Shown in pieces: positions 1 to 9,108 of a stretch of DNA of 64,000 bases; position 1 is the stretch's first letter, and the number at the start of each line of letters is the position of its first letter. A program made the position numbers and the translations under genes. The notes under the pieces were generated by a model. It was not told where the DNA came from. It worked only from the letters and a program-made list of their open reading frames with translations, and made no database searches. Source of the stretch: Polaromonas sp. JS666 (GTDB taxonomy: Bacteria > Pseudomonadota > Gammaproteobacteria > Burkholderiales > Burkholderiaceae_C); contig NC_007948.1 of the NCBI RefSeq assembly GCF_000013865.1, positions 434,001-498,000 on the forward strand, written 5' to 3'.

Positions 1-182
1 ACGGTCTCCAGTGGGGCGCGCCCATAGTCCGGCGGCGTGGCCACGGCTATGCCATGGGCTGCCAGCGCGGCCTGCAGGGCGTGGGCCCGGGCCGGCAGGT
101 CGGTCGGCTTGCAGATCCGGCCCAGCCGCATGAACTGCTGCGGGTCGTGCAGCAGCTGGTCGTCGGCAAAGAAGGCCTGCAT
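1..182 (-). CDS. Histone-deacetylase-family amidohydrolase, N-terminal fragment (acetylpolyamine amidohydrolase-like)
   Basis: Only the first 60 residues are in the window; the rest lies beyond position 1. The start MQAFFADDQLLHDP, followed by a QFMRLGR and KPTDLPARA segment, is the usual opening of bacterial class II histone-deacetylase-like proteins, which hydrolyse N-acetyl or N-acyl groups from polyamines and related amines with a zinc centre. The zinc ligands would lie in the missing part. The ATG overlaps the stop of the upstream aminotransferase by one base (TGATG), so the two are translationally coupled. The neighbouring aminotransferase supports a role in breakdown of an acylated amine. 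Exact substrate unknown. Confidence 0.72.
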   Translation of the reverse strand, partial: MQAFFADDQLLHDPQQFMRLGRICKPTDLPARAHALQAALAAHGIAVATPPDYGRAPLET

Positions 183-1552
183 CACGGCTGCTCCTGCTCC
201 AGCCGGACCATGGCCCGGTCGAAGCGGGCAAACATCTCGTCGACCTGTGCGGCCGTGATGATCAGCGGCGGGCAGAACGCCACCGCGTCACCCATGGCGC
301 GCACGATCAGGCCCTGCTCCAGCGCCAGTTCGGCCAGGCGCGCGCCGACCTTCTTCGCCGGATCGAACGGTGTGCGGCTGGCAGGGTCCGCCACCAGTTC
401 GATGGCACCGATCAGGCCCACGCCGCGCACCTCGCCCACCAGCGGGCGCGACGCATGGCGCTGCAGGCCCCGCTGGAACTGCGGCGCCAGCGACTGCACA
501 TGCGCGAGCAGCTGTTCATCTTCATACACCTTGAGCGTCTCAAGCGCCACAGCGGCGGCCACCGGATGGCCGGAGTAGGTGAAGCCGTGGCCGAAGGTGC
601 CGATCTTCCCGCTGTTGGCCGCCACGGCCGCATGCACCTTGCCGGACACCATCACGGCCGAGATCGGCATGTAGCCCGAGGACAGGGCCTTGGCCGAGGT
701 CAGGATGTCGGGCTGCATGCCGAAGGTGGTGGAGCCGAACATCTCGCCGGTGCGGCAGAAGCCGCAGATCACCTCGTCAGCCACCAGCAGCACCTCGTAC
801 TTGCGCAGCACCGCCTGGATCTTTTCGAAGTAGCTGGCTGGCGGCACGATCACGCCGCCGGCGCCCATCACCGGCTCGGCGAAAAAGGCGGCCACGGTGT
901 CCGGGCCTTCCGCGAGGATGCGCTGCTCCAGCGCTTCGGCCAGCCGGGTGGCGAAGGCTTCCTCGGTCTCACCCGGCAAACCGTAGCGGTAGTGGTGCGG
1001 GCAGTCGACGTGCAGGATGCGGGCTATCGGCAGGTCGAAGTCGCGGTGGTTGGGCGCCAGGCCGCTGAGGCTGGCCGCCGCCACCGTGACGCCATGGTAG
1101 GCGTTCTTGCGCGCGATGATCTTTTTCTTGTCCGGCTTGCCGATGGCGTTGTGGTAGTACCAGACCAGCTTGACCGCGGTGTCGTTGGCCTCGGAACCCG
1201 AGTTGGCGAAGAACACCTTGGACATCGGTACCGGTGCGATGTCCAGCAGCCTTTGCGCCAGTTCGATGGCGGCCGGATTCGAGCGATGGTTGAAGGTGTG
1301 GTAGTAGGGCAGCGCATGCAACGCGTCGCAGCCGGCCTTGGCCAGCCGTGCATTGCTGAAGCCCAGCGATGCGCACCACAGGCCCGACATCGCTTCGAGA
1401 TAACGGCGGCCCTGGTCGTCTTCGACAAAGATGCCGTCGCCGCGCTGGATCACCAGCGGACCGACTTGCGGATGGGTGGCGAGATTGGTGAAGGGATGGA
1501 GATGCGCCGCAATGTCGTGCGCAGCGTTCTCTGCATGGGTAAATGCGTTCAT
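182..1552 (-). CDS. Class III pyridoxal-phosphate aminotransferase (putrescine/omega-amine:pyruvate type)
   Basis: 456-residue fold-type I aminotransferase. The phosphate-binding NSGSEAND lies near residue 117, the cofactor-contacting Asp is in VADEV, and the Schiff-base lysine is in the motif SAKALSSGY near residue 288. Overall pattern (LWCASLGF, YYHTFNHRS, GHGFTYSGHP) resembles putrescine-pyruvate and beta-alanine-type omega transaminases, which turn a terminal amine into an aldehyde with pyruvate as acceptor. An in-frame TTG at 1570 is possible, but ATG at 1552 is preferred. It is the penultimate visible gene of the operon and overlaps the amidohydrolase by one base. Substrate is inferred from context only. 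Confidence 0.85.
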   Translation of the reverse strand: MNAFTHAENAAHDIAAHLHPFTNLATHPQVGPLVIQRGDGIFVEDDQGRRYLEAMSGLWCASLGFSNARLAKAGCDALHALPYYHTFNHRSNPAAIELAQRLLDIAPVPMSKVFFANSGSEANDTAVKLVWYYHNAIGKPDKKKIIARKNAYHGVTVAAASLSGLAPNHRDFDLPIARILHVDCPHHYRYGLPGETEEAFATRLAEALEQRILAEGPDTVAAFFAEPVMGAGGVIVPPASYFEKIQAVLRKYEVLLVADEVICGFCRTGEMFGSTTFGMQPDILTSAKALSSGYMPISAVMVSGKVHAAVAANSGKIGTFGHGFTYSGHPVAAAVALETLKVYEDEQLLAHVQSLAPQFQRGLQRHASRPLVGEVRGVGLIGAIELVADPASRTPFDPAKKVGARLAELALEQGLIVRAMGDAVAFCPPLIITAAQVDEMFARFDRAMVRLEQEQP

Positions 1553-1606
1553 GGATGGGGCCGGTTGCAAGATAAAGTCAGTGAAGTCAGGCTGGTGCGC
1601 CGCCGC

Positions 1607-2572
1607 TCAGTAGCCGCGCGCCAGGTCAACCAGGTTGACCGGGCGCTGACCCTGTTGCAACGATGCAAGGTTGGCGAGCGTCTGCTGCGCAATGACCAGG
1701 CGGTCGGTGCGGGTCGCGATGTGTGGCGTGATGAGGATGCGCGCGTTGCCCCAGAACGGATGGTCCCGCGGCAGCGGCTCCTGCGAGAAAGCGTCGAGCG
1801 TGGCGGCCGATAGCTGGCCGCTTTCCAGCGCAGGCAGCAGATCGGCTTCGACCAGGTGGGCGCCGCGGCCGACGTTGATCAGGTGCGCGCCGCGCGGCAG
1901 TTTGGCGAACAGTCCGGCGTTGAGGAAGCCCCGCGTCTGCGGCGTCAGCGGCAGCAGGCACACCAGCGTGTCGCAGCCCGAGAGAAACGCGTCGAGCTGG
2001 CCGTCGCCGTGGAAGCCGGTCACCCCGTCGGGTAGCGCGTCCTTGGCGCTGCGGCTCCAGCCGCGCACGGTGTAGCCGATGGTCGCGAGCGCCTCGGCGC
2101 AGGCCATGCCCAGCGTGCCCAGGCCCGCGATGCCGACACGATGGCGGCGCGGCGAAACGACGTCCTGCTCCTGCCATTGACCGGCAGCGGAGCTGGCCAC
2201 ATAGGCCTTCATGCCGCGGTGGTGCTGTACCACCGCCCAGCTCACATAGGCCTTCATGCCTGCGGCCATGCCGGTGTCGACGATGCGGCACAGCGGTAGT
2301 TGGCGCGGCAGCTCCGGGTCGGCCACGATGTGGTCGATGCCTGCGGCGAGCGACTGCACCAGCGTCAGATTGGGGAGCTGCGCGAGCAGGCCGTGCGGCG
2401 GAAACCAGCAGACGGCCGCGTCAATGTCTTCAAGAATGCCGAGGTCGGAACCCATGCGCAGGTCGACGCCGGGGCAGACCTCGTTGAAGGCGTCGGCGAG
2501 GTACTGCATGTTCAGCTCCTCGCTGAGCAGCGCCACGCAAGGCGCCGGCTTCCTGATGGCGTTCAATTCCAT
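1607..2572 (-). CDS. D-2-hydroxyacid dehydrogenase, glyoxylate/hydroxypyruvate reductase A-like
   Basis: 321 residues, NAD(P)-dependent. The Rossmann fingerprint GLGTLG lies mid-protein; INVGRGAH carries the substrate-binding Arg, EPLP the catalytic Glu, and ITPHIATRT the catalytic His. The family reduces glyoxylate, hydroxypyruvate or other 2-oxoacids. The start at 2572 was chosen because ATG overlaps the stop of the ABC ATPase (TGATG); longer upstream readings run through that gene in another frame. A repeated stretch (MKAYVSWAVVQHHRG then MKAYVASSA) near residue 110 looks like a small internal duplication of the MKAYV segment. Sits between the transporter and the aminotransferase in the operon. 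Confidence 0.88.
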   Translation of the reverse strand: MELNAIRKPAPCVALLSEELNMQYLADAFNEVCPGVDLRMGSDLGILEDIDAAVCWFPPHGLLAQLPNLTLVQSLAAGIDHIVADPELPRQLPLCRIVDTGMAAGMKAYVSWAVVQHHRGMKAYVASSAAGQWQEQDVVSPRRHRVGIAGLGTLGMACAEALATIGYTVRGWSRSAKDALPDGVTGFHGDGQLDAFLSGCDTLVCLLPLTPQTRGFLNAGLFAKLPRGAHLINVGRGAHLVEADLLPALESGQLSAATLDAFSQEPLPRDHPFWGNARILITPHIATRTDRLVIAQQTLANLASLQQGQRPVNLVDLARGY

Positions 2573-4236
2573 CAAGCCACCATCGCAGGGGTTTCGTCCA
2601 ATGCATTCGGCGACGCCAGCCGCGGCACCGCATCGATCAGTTGCCGCGTGTACGCATGCTGCGGATTGCCCAGCACCTTGTGCGTCTCGCCATACTCCAC
2701 GACCTCGCCGCGCTGCATCACGGCGATGTGGTCGCACATCTGCCCCGCCACACGCAGGTCGTGCGTGATGAACACCATGGCCAGCTGGAACTGCTCGCGC
2801 ACCTGGGCGAACAACTCCAGCACCTGTGCCTGCACCGACACGTCGAGCGCCGACACCGGCTCGTCAGCTACCAGCAGTTCGGGTTGCATGGCCAGCGCGC
2901 GGGCGATGCCGATGCGCTGCCGCTGACCACCCGAGAACTCGTGCGGATAGCGCTGCGCCGCATCGGCACCGAGGCCGACCAGGTTCAGCAGTTCCATCGC
3001 GCGTGCCATGGCTTCGGTCTTGCTCACGCCCTGAGCGATCGGGCCGCCGGCGATGGCCGCACCCACGCGGTGGCGCGGGTTCAGCGACGCATACGGATCC
3101 TGAAACACCATCTGGATCCTGCCCGCGGCTTCGCGCCGGAAGGCTTCACCCTGCGACAGGTTGCGGCCCTTGAAGAGGATGCGCCCGCTGTCGAAAGGCG
3201 CCAGGCCGACCAGGCAGCGGCCCACGCTAGACTTGCCCGAGCCCGACTCGCCCACCAGTCCCAGCGTCTGGCCGCGGTGCAGCTCGAAGTTGACGTCCTT
3301 CGCGGCCTGCACCGAGCGGGCGCGTTTGAAGAGGCCGTTGCCCGACTTGTAGATCTTGCACAGGTCCTGCACCTGCAGCACCCGCACCACATCGTCGGTG
3401 GGTGTGGCGCGTTGCGCCTGGCCGTGGGGAATGGCGGCGATCAGCTTGCGCGTGTAGGGATGCTGTGGCGCGCGGAGCACTGCGCTCGCAGGCCCAGCCT
3501 CGACGACCTTGCCGGTCTGCATCACCACCACATGGTCGGCGATTTCCGAGACCACGCCGAAGTCGTGCGTGATAAAGAGCACGGCCGTGCCGCGGCGCTG
3601 CTGCAGCTCGCGCACCAGCTTGAGAATCTGTGCCTGCGTCGTCACGTCGAGCGCGGTGGTCGGCTCGTCGGCGATCAGCAGCACCGGCTCCAGTACCAGG
3701 GCGCAGGCGATCATCACGCGCTGGCGCTGGCCGCCGGAGAGGCGGAACGGGTAGCTGTCGATCAACAGCTCGGGGTCGGGCAAACCGACATCGGCCAGCG
3801 CGGCAAGAATGCGGCGCCGCTTCTCGGCGGCCGGCACCGAGCCGTGCGCGTCGAACACCTCGCCAATCTGCTCGCCGATGCGCATGACCGGGTTGAGTGC
3901 CGTCATCGGCTCCTGGAACACCATGCCGATGCGGCGTCCGCGCAGCTCGCGCATCTGTGCTTCGGTGAGTGACAGCAGGTCGACGCCCTCGAACAGGATC
4001 TTGCCGGCCACCGGCGCCACCTGCGGGCGTGGCAGCAGGCCCATGACCGCGTTGGCGATCATCGATTTGCCCGAGCCCGACTCGCCGACGACGCACAGCG
4101 TCTGGCCCGGCAGCACGGAGAGTGTGGCGCCTTCGACGGCCAGCGCGCGGTCGGCACCCTTGGGCAGGCAGATGCTCAGGTCGACGATGTCGAGCACGGG
4201 TTGCACCGGCTTCATCGGCGTCACGGTGGCGTTCAT
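2572..4236 (-). CDS. Dipeptide/oligopeptide ABC transporter, fused double ATP-binding protein
   Basis: 554 residues carrying two complete nucleotide-binding domains, like DppD and DppF joined in one chain (GsiA/YejF arrangement). The first Walker A (GESGSGKS) is at residues 51-58 and the second near 328-335. Each has a signature (LSGGQRQR and FSGGQRQR), a Walker B (LLIADEP, LLVADEP) and a switch histidine (FITHD). The extra conserved C-terminal segment after each domain ([18 protein letters not shown]) is typical of the peptide/nickel family. Start at 4236 overlaps the permease stop by four bases. Powers the importer encoded by the next three genes. Confidence 0.93.
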   Translation of the reverse strand: MNATVTPMKPVQPVLDIVDLSICLPKGADRALAVEGATLSVLPGQTLCVVGESGSGKSMIANAVMGLLPRPQVAPVAGKILFEGVDLLSLTEAQMRELRGRRIGMVFQEPMTALNPVMRIGEQIGEVFDAHGSVPAAEKRRRILAALADVGLPDPELLIDSYPFRLSGGQRQRVMIACALVLEPVLLIADEPTTALDVTTQAQILKLVRELQQRRGTAVLFITHDFGVVSEIADHVVVMQTGKVVEAGPASAVLRAPQHPYTRKLIAAIPHGQAQRATPTDDVVRVLQVQDLCKIYKSGNGLFKRARSVQAAKDVNFELHRGQTLGLVGESGSGKSSVGRCLVGLAPFDSGRILFKGRNLSQGEAFRREAAGRIQMVFQDPYASLNPRHRVGAAIAGGPIAQGVSKTEAMARAMELLNLVGLGADAAQRYPHEFSGGQRQRIGIARALAMQPELLVADEPVSALDVSVQAQVLELFAQVREQFQLAMVFITHDLRVAGQMCDHIAVMQRGEVVEYGETHKVLGNPQHAYTRQLIDAVPRLASPNALDETPAMVA

Positions 4237-5078
4237 TTGCTCCTCCCGTCGAGTCGTGTGTTGAGGCCGTCGTTCAGCCCTTCGCCCACGAGATTGAGCG
4301 CAAGCACCGTCAGCACGATGGCCAGCCCCGGGAACAGCGCCATCCACCAGGCCTGGCGCAGCACCGTGCGGGCCGAGCCGACCATGTAGCCCCAGCTCAT
4401 CTGGTTCGGGTCGCCGAGACCCAGGAAGCTCAGGCTCGACTCCAGCAGGATGGCCGTGGCCACCATCAACGAAGCCATCACGATGATGGGCGACATGGCG
4501 TTGGGCAGGATTTGCGTGAGGATGATGCGCGGCGTCGACTGGCCGGCCAGCAGCGCCGCCTGCACGAAGTCGCGCTGGCGCAGTGTGAGGAACTCGCTGC
4601 GCACCAGGCGCGCCACCGGCGGCCAGGACACGATGGCAATGGCCGCCACGATGGAGCCGACCGAGGGCTGGAAGATCGCGACCAGCACGATGGCCAGCGC
4701 AAAGCTGGGCACGGCCTGGAAGATTTCGGTGAAGCGCATCAGCGCTGCATCGATCCAGCCGCCGAAGTAGCCGGCGATGGCGCCCAGCGTGACGCCGATC
4801 AGCAGCGCGACGACGGTAGACACCACGCCGATCAGCAGCGAGATGCGCGCGCCGTAGATGACGCCCGACATGATGTCGCGGCCCAGCGTGTCGGTGCCCA
4901 TCGCAAAGCCGGGTTCGGTCCACGGGCGGAGGAAGGGCTGCTGCACCATGCCCCACGGGTCGTTCGATGCGATCGACGGGCCGATGAGCGCAACGACGGC
5001 CACCAGCAGCAGCACGGCCATGCCGATCACGGCACCCTTGTTGCGGCAGAAGCGTTGCCAAAAAGGACTTTTCATCAT
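4233..5078 (-). CDS. Peptide-type ABC transporter permease (DppC-like)
   Basis: 281 residues. An N-terminal membrane segment follows FCRNKGAVIG; the long periplasmic stretch PWGMVQQPFLRPW...GTDTLGRDI is the DppC hallmark. The transmembrane core contains the EAA loop (AALLAGQSTPRIILTQILPN) that contacts the ATPase. The end overlaps the ATPase start by four bases and its own start overlaps the second permease by four bases, so all transporter parts are coupled. Confidence 0.92.
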   Translation of the reverse strand: MMKSPFWQRFCRNKGAVIGMAVLLLVAVVALIGPSIASNDPWGMVQQPFLRPWTEPGFAMGTDTLGRDIMSGVIYGARISLLIGVVSTVVALLIGVTLGAIAGYFGGWIDAALMRFTEIFQAVPSFALAIVLVAIFQPSVGSIVAAIAIVSWPPVARLVRSEFLTLRQRDFVQAALLAGQSTPRIILTQILPNAMSPIIVMASLMVATAILLESSLSFLGLGDPNQMSWGYMVGSARTVLRQAWWMALFPGLAIVLTVLALNLVGEGLNDGLNTRLDGRSK

Positions 5079-6049
5079 GTCAATTCGATTCTCGGATCGA
5101 CCAGCGTGTAGACGAGGTCGGTGATCAGGTTGAACAGCACCGCCATGGCCGCGGTGACCAGGAAGGCGCCAAGCAGCAGGCTGTAGTCGCGCTGCAGCAG
5201 GGCGTCGAACATCAGGCGGCCGATGCCGGGCCAGGCGAATACCGTCTCGGTCAGCACCGCGCCGCCTATCATCCCGCCGGCCTGGATGCCCGCCAGCGTG
5301 ACCACCGGCAGCAAGGCGTTGCGCAGCACGTGCGCGCGCAGGATGCGGCCGGGCCGCACACCCTTGGCGCGCGCCGTCTTGATGAAGTCCATCTGCGCCA
5401 CGTCGAGCATGGCCGCACGCGTCATGCGCGCATACACGGCCATGTAGAACAGCGCCAGCGTAAGTGCCGGCATCAGCAGGTGCTGCGCCACGTCCCAGGC
5501 CAGTGCCAGCCCGGTCGCGCCGGAGCCCACCGTGCTGAAGCCGAAGCCCGGCAGCCAGTCGAGCTGCACCGTGAACACCAGCACCGCCATCAGCGCGAGC
5601 CAGTAGAGCGGCGTGGCATAGAAGATGAGCGCCACCACGGTGATGGAACTGTCGACCCAGGTGCCCGCCCGTCGTGCCGAGAGCGCGCCGAGCGTGATCC
5701 CGAAAAGCAGCGACAGCGCGAACGCGCTGCCCGTGAGCAGCAGCGTCGCAGGCAGCCGGTCCATGATCAGCTTGAGCACGGGCTGCTGCTGGCGGTACGA
5801 GAAGCCGAGGTCCAGCCGCACCACCTTGCCGATGTAGGTGGCGAGCTGGGTCGTGATCGGCTGGTCCAGCCCGAACTGCGCACGCAGCTGGGCAACGAAC
5901 TGCGGGTCTGACGCGCCGGCCTCCCCGGCCAGCACCGAGACCGGGTCGCCCGGCGCGGCACGCACCAGCATGAAGTTGACGGTGGCGATCAGCAGGATCG
6001 CCACCAGACCCTGCAGCACGCGGGTCAGCATGAACTGCGTGCGCTTCAT
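5075..6049 (-). CDS. Peptide-type ABC transporter permease (DppB-like)
   Basis: 324 residues. It starts at MKRTQFMLTRVLQG with a first membrane helix, then the conserved RAAPGDPVSVLAG segment and a C-terminal EAA loop (KTARAKGVRPGRILRAHVLRN), both typical of DppB. An upstream in-frame start at 6082 would add 11 unlikely residues and crowd the preceding gene, so 6049 was chosen. Forms the channel together with the DppC-like subunit. Confidence 0.92.
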   Translation of the reverse strand: MKRTQFMLTRVLQGLVAILLIATVNFMLVRAAPGDPVSVLAGEAGASDPQFVAQLRAQFGLDQPITTQLATYIGKVVRLDLGFSYRQQQPVLKLIMDRLPATLLLTGSAFALSLLFGITLGALSARRAGTWVDSSITVVALIFYATPLYWLALMAVLVFTVQLDWLPGFGFSTVGSGATGLALAWDVAQHLLMPALTLALFYMAVYARMTRAAMLDVAQMDFIKTARAKGVRPGRILRAHVLRNALLPVVTLAGIQAGGMIGGAVLTETVFAWPGIGRLMFDALLQRDYSLLLGAFLVTAAMAVLFNLITDLVYTLVDPRIELT

Positions 6050-6086
6050 TTGCAGCCCCCGTCGCTGCGCCGGTCCGAGCACGCCA

Positions 6087-7655
6087 TCATGCGATGGACG
6101 CGGTGCTCAGGCTGTCGTTCAGGCCGATGGCCGAGCTCACGATGTTGCTGAGCTTGGTGCGGTAGAGCGTCGGGAAGTTGATTTCGTACAGCCAGGCCAC
6201 CGGCACTTCGTCCAGCAGGATTTTCTGCGCCTGCAGATAGATCGCCCTGCGCTTTTCGGGATCGCTCTCCTTCGCGCCGGCGTCGAACAGCGCGTCGATC
6301 TTCGGGTTGGAATAGCCCTCGACGTTGTTGAACGGCGAGCCCTTGGCGATGTTGGCCGTGGTGTAGTTGCGCGCCACGCCGAGTGCCGGGTCGCCGTACT
6401 GGTAGACGTAGGTGAAGGCGAGGTCGTAGTCCCACTCGTTGAGTTTCTGGTTCCAGCCGGCCACGTCGGTCGCGACCATCTCGATCTTCACGCCGGCCTG
6501 GGCCAGGTTCTGGCGCAGGATTTCGGCCGAGCGCGTCCAGGTTTCGCCGTAGGGCAGCGGCAGCATGCGCAGCGTTTCGCCCTTGTAGCCGGCTTCGGCC
6601 AACAGCTTTTTGGCGGTTTCGACGTTGCGCGGGTACTTGGCGACATCGGTGCTGTGGAACTTGATGTTGCTGTTGAACGGGCCGGTGGCGGGCTTGGCGA
6701 AGCCTTGCCAGGCCACCTTGCAGATGGCTTCGCGGTCGATCGCGAACATCATGGCCTGACGGAACTTGATGTTGTCCATCGGCGCCTTGCGGTTGTTGAT
6801 CCACAGCCAGGCATGCGGCGCAAAGAACTCCCAGCCCTTGGTCGTGACCGCGGCACCCGGCAGTTTCGACAGGCGAAGCACGTCGAAGTATTCGACCGCG
6901 CCGCCGGGCACCAGGTCGACCTTGCCCGACTCGAAGGCGGCCGCGCGCGAGGCCGCATCGGGAATGATGTGGAAGTAGATGCTGTCGACCAGCGGCACGT
7001 CCTTGACGTGGTACTTGTCGTTGGCCACGAGCTGGATGTAGGAGCCCTTGACCCACTCCTTGAACTTGAAGGGGCCGGTGCCGATCGGCGTGGCGTTGGC
7101 CGGGTTGGTGGCGAAGTCCGTGCCTTCGTAGATGTGCTTGGGCACCATCGGCATGCTGCCGACTTCAAAGATGCCGAGGAACGGGCCGAACGGGTACTTG
7201 AGCTTGAACTCGACCGTCAGCGGGTCGATGGCCTTGATGCTTTCGATCGCCGCCAGGTTGGCGCGCAGGCGTGCGTGCGTCTTGCGCAGGAACACGGCGG
7301 CCGAGAACACCACGTCCGCCGACGTGAAGGGCTTGCCGTCATGCCACAGCACGCCGGGCTTGAGCTTGAAGGTGAACAGCGTGCCTTCCTTGTTCGAGGT
7401 CCACGAGGTCGCCAGCGAAGGCAGCGGAGTGATCTTCTCGTCGTAGCGCAGCAGGCCTTCGTAGATGTTGCCGGCGATCAGCTGCGTGGGGGCGTTTTGC
7501 GTGATGCCCATCATCAGTCCCGGAGGCTCGGGTTGAACGACGGCGTTGATCACGCCGCCCTTCTTGCCTGCGGCCAGCAGATGCAGAGGCACACCGGCCA
7601 GCGTCAGGCCGGTGGCGGCAGCGGCACCCATTTGAATGAGGTTGCGACGTTTCAT
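6087..7655 (-). CDS. Extracellular solute-binding protein, family 5 (peptide/opine/nickel class)
   Basis: 522 residues. The N-terminus MKRRNLIQMGAAAATG has paired arginines followed by a hydrophobic stretch, so export could be Sec or Tat. The mature part shows the SBP_bac_5 pattern (TFKLKPGVLWHDGKPFTSADVVFS, given here as the shared block around residues 95-120). A good AAGGAG ribosome-binding site precedes the ATG. It delivers substrate to the coupled permeases. The family binds peptides but also opines, glutathione and acylated amines, so the ligand cannot be read from sequence. Confidence 0.92.
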   Translation of the reverse strand: MKRRNLIQMGAAAATGLTLAGVPLHLLAAGKKGGVINAVVQPEPPGLMMGITQNAPTQLIAGNIYEGLLRYDEKITPLPSLATSWTSNKEGTLFTFKLKPGVLWHDGKPFTSADVVFSAAVFLRKTHARLRANLAAIESIKAIDPLTVEFKLKYPFGPFLGIFEVGSMPMVPKHIYEGTDFATNPANATPIGTGPFKFKEWVKGSYIQLVANDKYHVKDVPLVDSIYFHIIPDAASRAAAFESGKVDLVPGGAVEYFDVLRLSKLPGAAVTTKGWEFFAPHAWLWINNRKAPMDNIKFRQAMMFAIDREAICKVAWQGFAKPATGPFNSNIKFHSTDVAKYPRNVETAKKLLAEAGYKGETLRMLPLPYGETWTRSAEILRQNLAQAGVKIEMVATDVAGWNQKLNEWDYDLAFTYVYQYGDPALGVARNYTTANIAKGSPFNNVEGYSNPKIDALFDAGAKESDPEKRRAIYLQAQKILLDEVPVAWLYEINFPTLYRTKLSNIVSSAIGLNDSLSTASIA

Positions 7656-7713
7656 GAGAACGAACTCCTTGTGGCTCTGTCGAGGTTGAGGGAAGCAGGG
7701 TGGGAGGGAAAAA

Positions 7714-8505
7714 TCAATCGCGAAAGGACGTGACCGCGGCAGGCTCCAGCCGCTGCAGCAGCGCGCGCCATTCGCGCGCGTCCGGATCCGGCAGGCCGGG
7801 CAGGCGGTTGCTGTCGCCGCTCTCGTACTGCCGTGCTGTTTTTTCGCAGACCTCGTGCGGGACGGGATACACCGGCGAGCCGCTGGACTGGATCGCCACC
7901 TGCACCCGGCAGGCGCGCTCCAGGTTGAGCATCAGGATGAAGGCCTCCGCGATGGTGCGCCCCAGCGTCACCAGACCGTGGTTGCGCAGGATGAGCGCAC
8001 GCGCCGTCGGGCCCAGGTCGGCGACCAGGCGCTCGCGCTCGTCTGCGTCGAGCGCGATGCCTTCGAAGTCGTGGTAGACGACGCGCTTGTAGAACTGCAG
8101 CGACCACTGGTTGCAGGGCTGCAGCCCGCCGGCGAGCGATGACACCGCCACGCCCGCCACCGTGTGGGTGTGCAGCACGCACGCGGCATCGTGGCGCGCC
8201 GCGTGCACGGCGCTGTGGATGGTGAAGCCGGCAGGATTCACGTCGTAGGGTGACTCGTCCAGGATGCGTCCCTCGAGGTCGATCTTGACCAGCGACGACG
8301 CGGTGATGTCGCGGAACAGCATCCCGAAGGGGTTGATCAGGAACTGGTCATGGGCGCCGGGGACACGCGCGGAAATATGCGTGTAGATGCTGTCGTCCAT
8401 GCCATGGAGCGCCACCAGCCGGTAGGCGGCGGCCAGATCCTCGCGTACCCGGCGCTCGGCGTCGGACATGGGTGTGGCCTTGTGACCCACTGCGTGCAAC
8501 GGCAT
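7714..8505 (-). CDS. Class II aldolase/adducin-family protein
   Basis: 263 residues. Zinc ligands are visible as HTH at residues 112-114 and His176 in LILRNHGLV. The family includes fuculose-phosphate aldolases and decarboxylases, but many members of this length are not sugar aldolases. The start at 8505 has AGAGGG upstream; a second ATG at 8469 is possible. It is the first gene of the operon, 58 bases before the binding protein. Reaction in this pathway unknown; cleavage of a hydroxylated carbon chain is a reasonable guess. Confidence 0.85.
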   Translation of the reverse strand: MPLHAVGHKATPMSDAERRVREDLAAAYRLVALHGMDDSIYTHISARVPGAHDQFLINPFGMLFRDITASSLVKIDLEGRILDESPYDVNPAGFTIHSAVHAARHDAACVLHTHTVAGVAVSSLAGGLQPCNQWSLQFYKRVVYHDFEGIALDADERERLVADLGPTARALILRNHGLVTLGRTIAEAFILMLNLERACRVQVAIQSSGSPVYPVPHEVCEKTARQYESGDSNRLPGLPDPDAREWRALLQRLEPAAVTSFRD

Positions 8506-8563
8506 ATCTTGTTTCCCTCTGTAAGTAAGGCGCGGCTTGAGCGCGCCGGTGCTGTTTTGGGCG

Positions 8564-8592
8564 ATTCTGGTTGGAATACTGTCGACAGTCAA
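8564..8592 (-). promoter_or_regulatory. Sigma70-like promoter with embedded operator palindrome
   Basis: Read on the minus strand: TTGACT (8592-8587), a 17-base spacer, then CAGAAT (8569-8564). The spacer contains a perfect 12-base palindrome ACTGTCGACAGT at 8578-8589. It lies about 60 bases upstream of the aldolase start, so it fits the operon promoter. GTCGAC-centred palindromes are typical of GntR-type repressor sites; that assignment is inference, and no GntR gene is in the window. Confidence 0.55.
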
Positions 8593-9069
8593 CATATAAC
8601 GGATTGAGCAATTTTCGGGCCAACGAGGCCTGTGACCCCCTTCCGGCAACCGTGCGAGCGCGCAAAGACATCGCCTGCAGGCCGCATGCACGCTGGATTT
8701 GCAGGTATGAAGCGCGCGCAGCTCCTCTTTTTTGGGGGGTGGCGAACCGGCTCCGGCGTATGCTTCGGCGGCACGCCGTGGTGCACCAATCAGGTGTCTT
8801 CGCACCATTGCGCGCTCGCTCCCGGCAGGCGGGGTGATTCACGTATCCGAACGGTGTAGTCCCAACAATCGGTGCATGACGATCTCCCGCACCGTTTTGC
8901 AGGGGGGCATGGGTTGCCAACGCTGTACGCTCTGCGAGGCTCGTTGTTCAGCTTCCGCCGTGGGCGTGGTGACGCGATCTCCATACCCTGAATTTGCCGC
9001 AGGCGATGCAACAGGGTGGGCGCTGCGACCCGTGTATCACCTCGATCGTGTGCCGGCGCTGCTGGGGGC

Positions 9070-9100
9070 AGGCCTGTCCTGGGTTGCCAGGCCTCTTTTT
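9070..9100 (+). terminator. Plus-strand intrinsic terminator-like hairpin
   Basis: AGGCCTG (9070-9076) pairs with CAGGCCT (9088-9094), followed by CTTTTT. It points in the plus direction, although no plus-strand gene could be supported between 8593 and 9069. That 480-base stretch otherwise shows nothing recognisable. Confidence 0.45.
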
Positions 9101-9108
9101 GCGCGATT

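Noticed and set aside
2572..5061. 829-codon reading of the ABC ATPase
   Set aside because: The first 275 codons run out of frame through the DppC-like permease; the real start is the four-base overlap at 4236.
5838..7733. 631-codon open frame on plus across the solute-binding protein
   Set aside because: Complementary-strand shadow of a strongly supported family-5 binding protein; composition dominated by Gly/Arg/Val/His with no family motif.
8640..9060. 150-codon plus frame before the GGDEF protein
   Set aside because: Cys/Arg/Ser-rich with no family resemblance and no ribosome-binding site.
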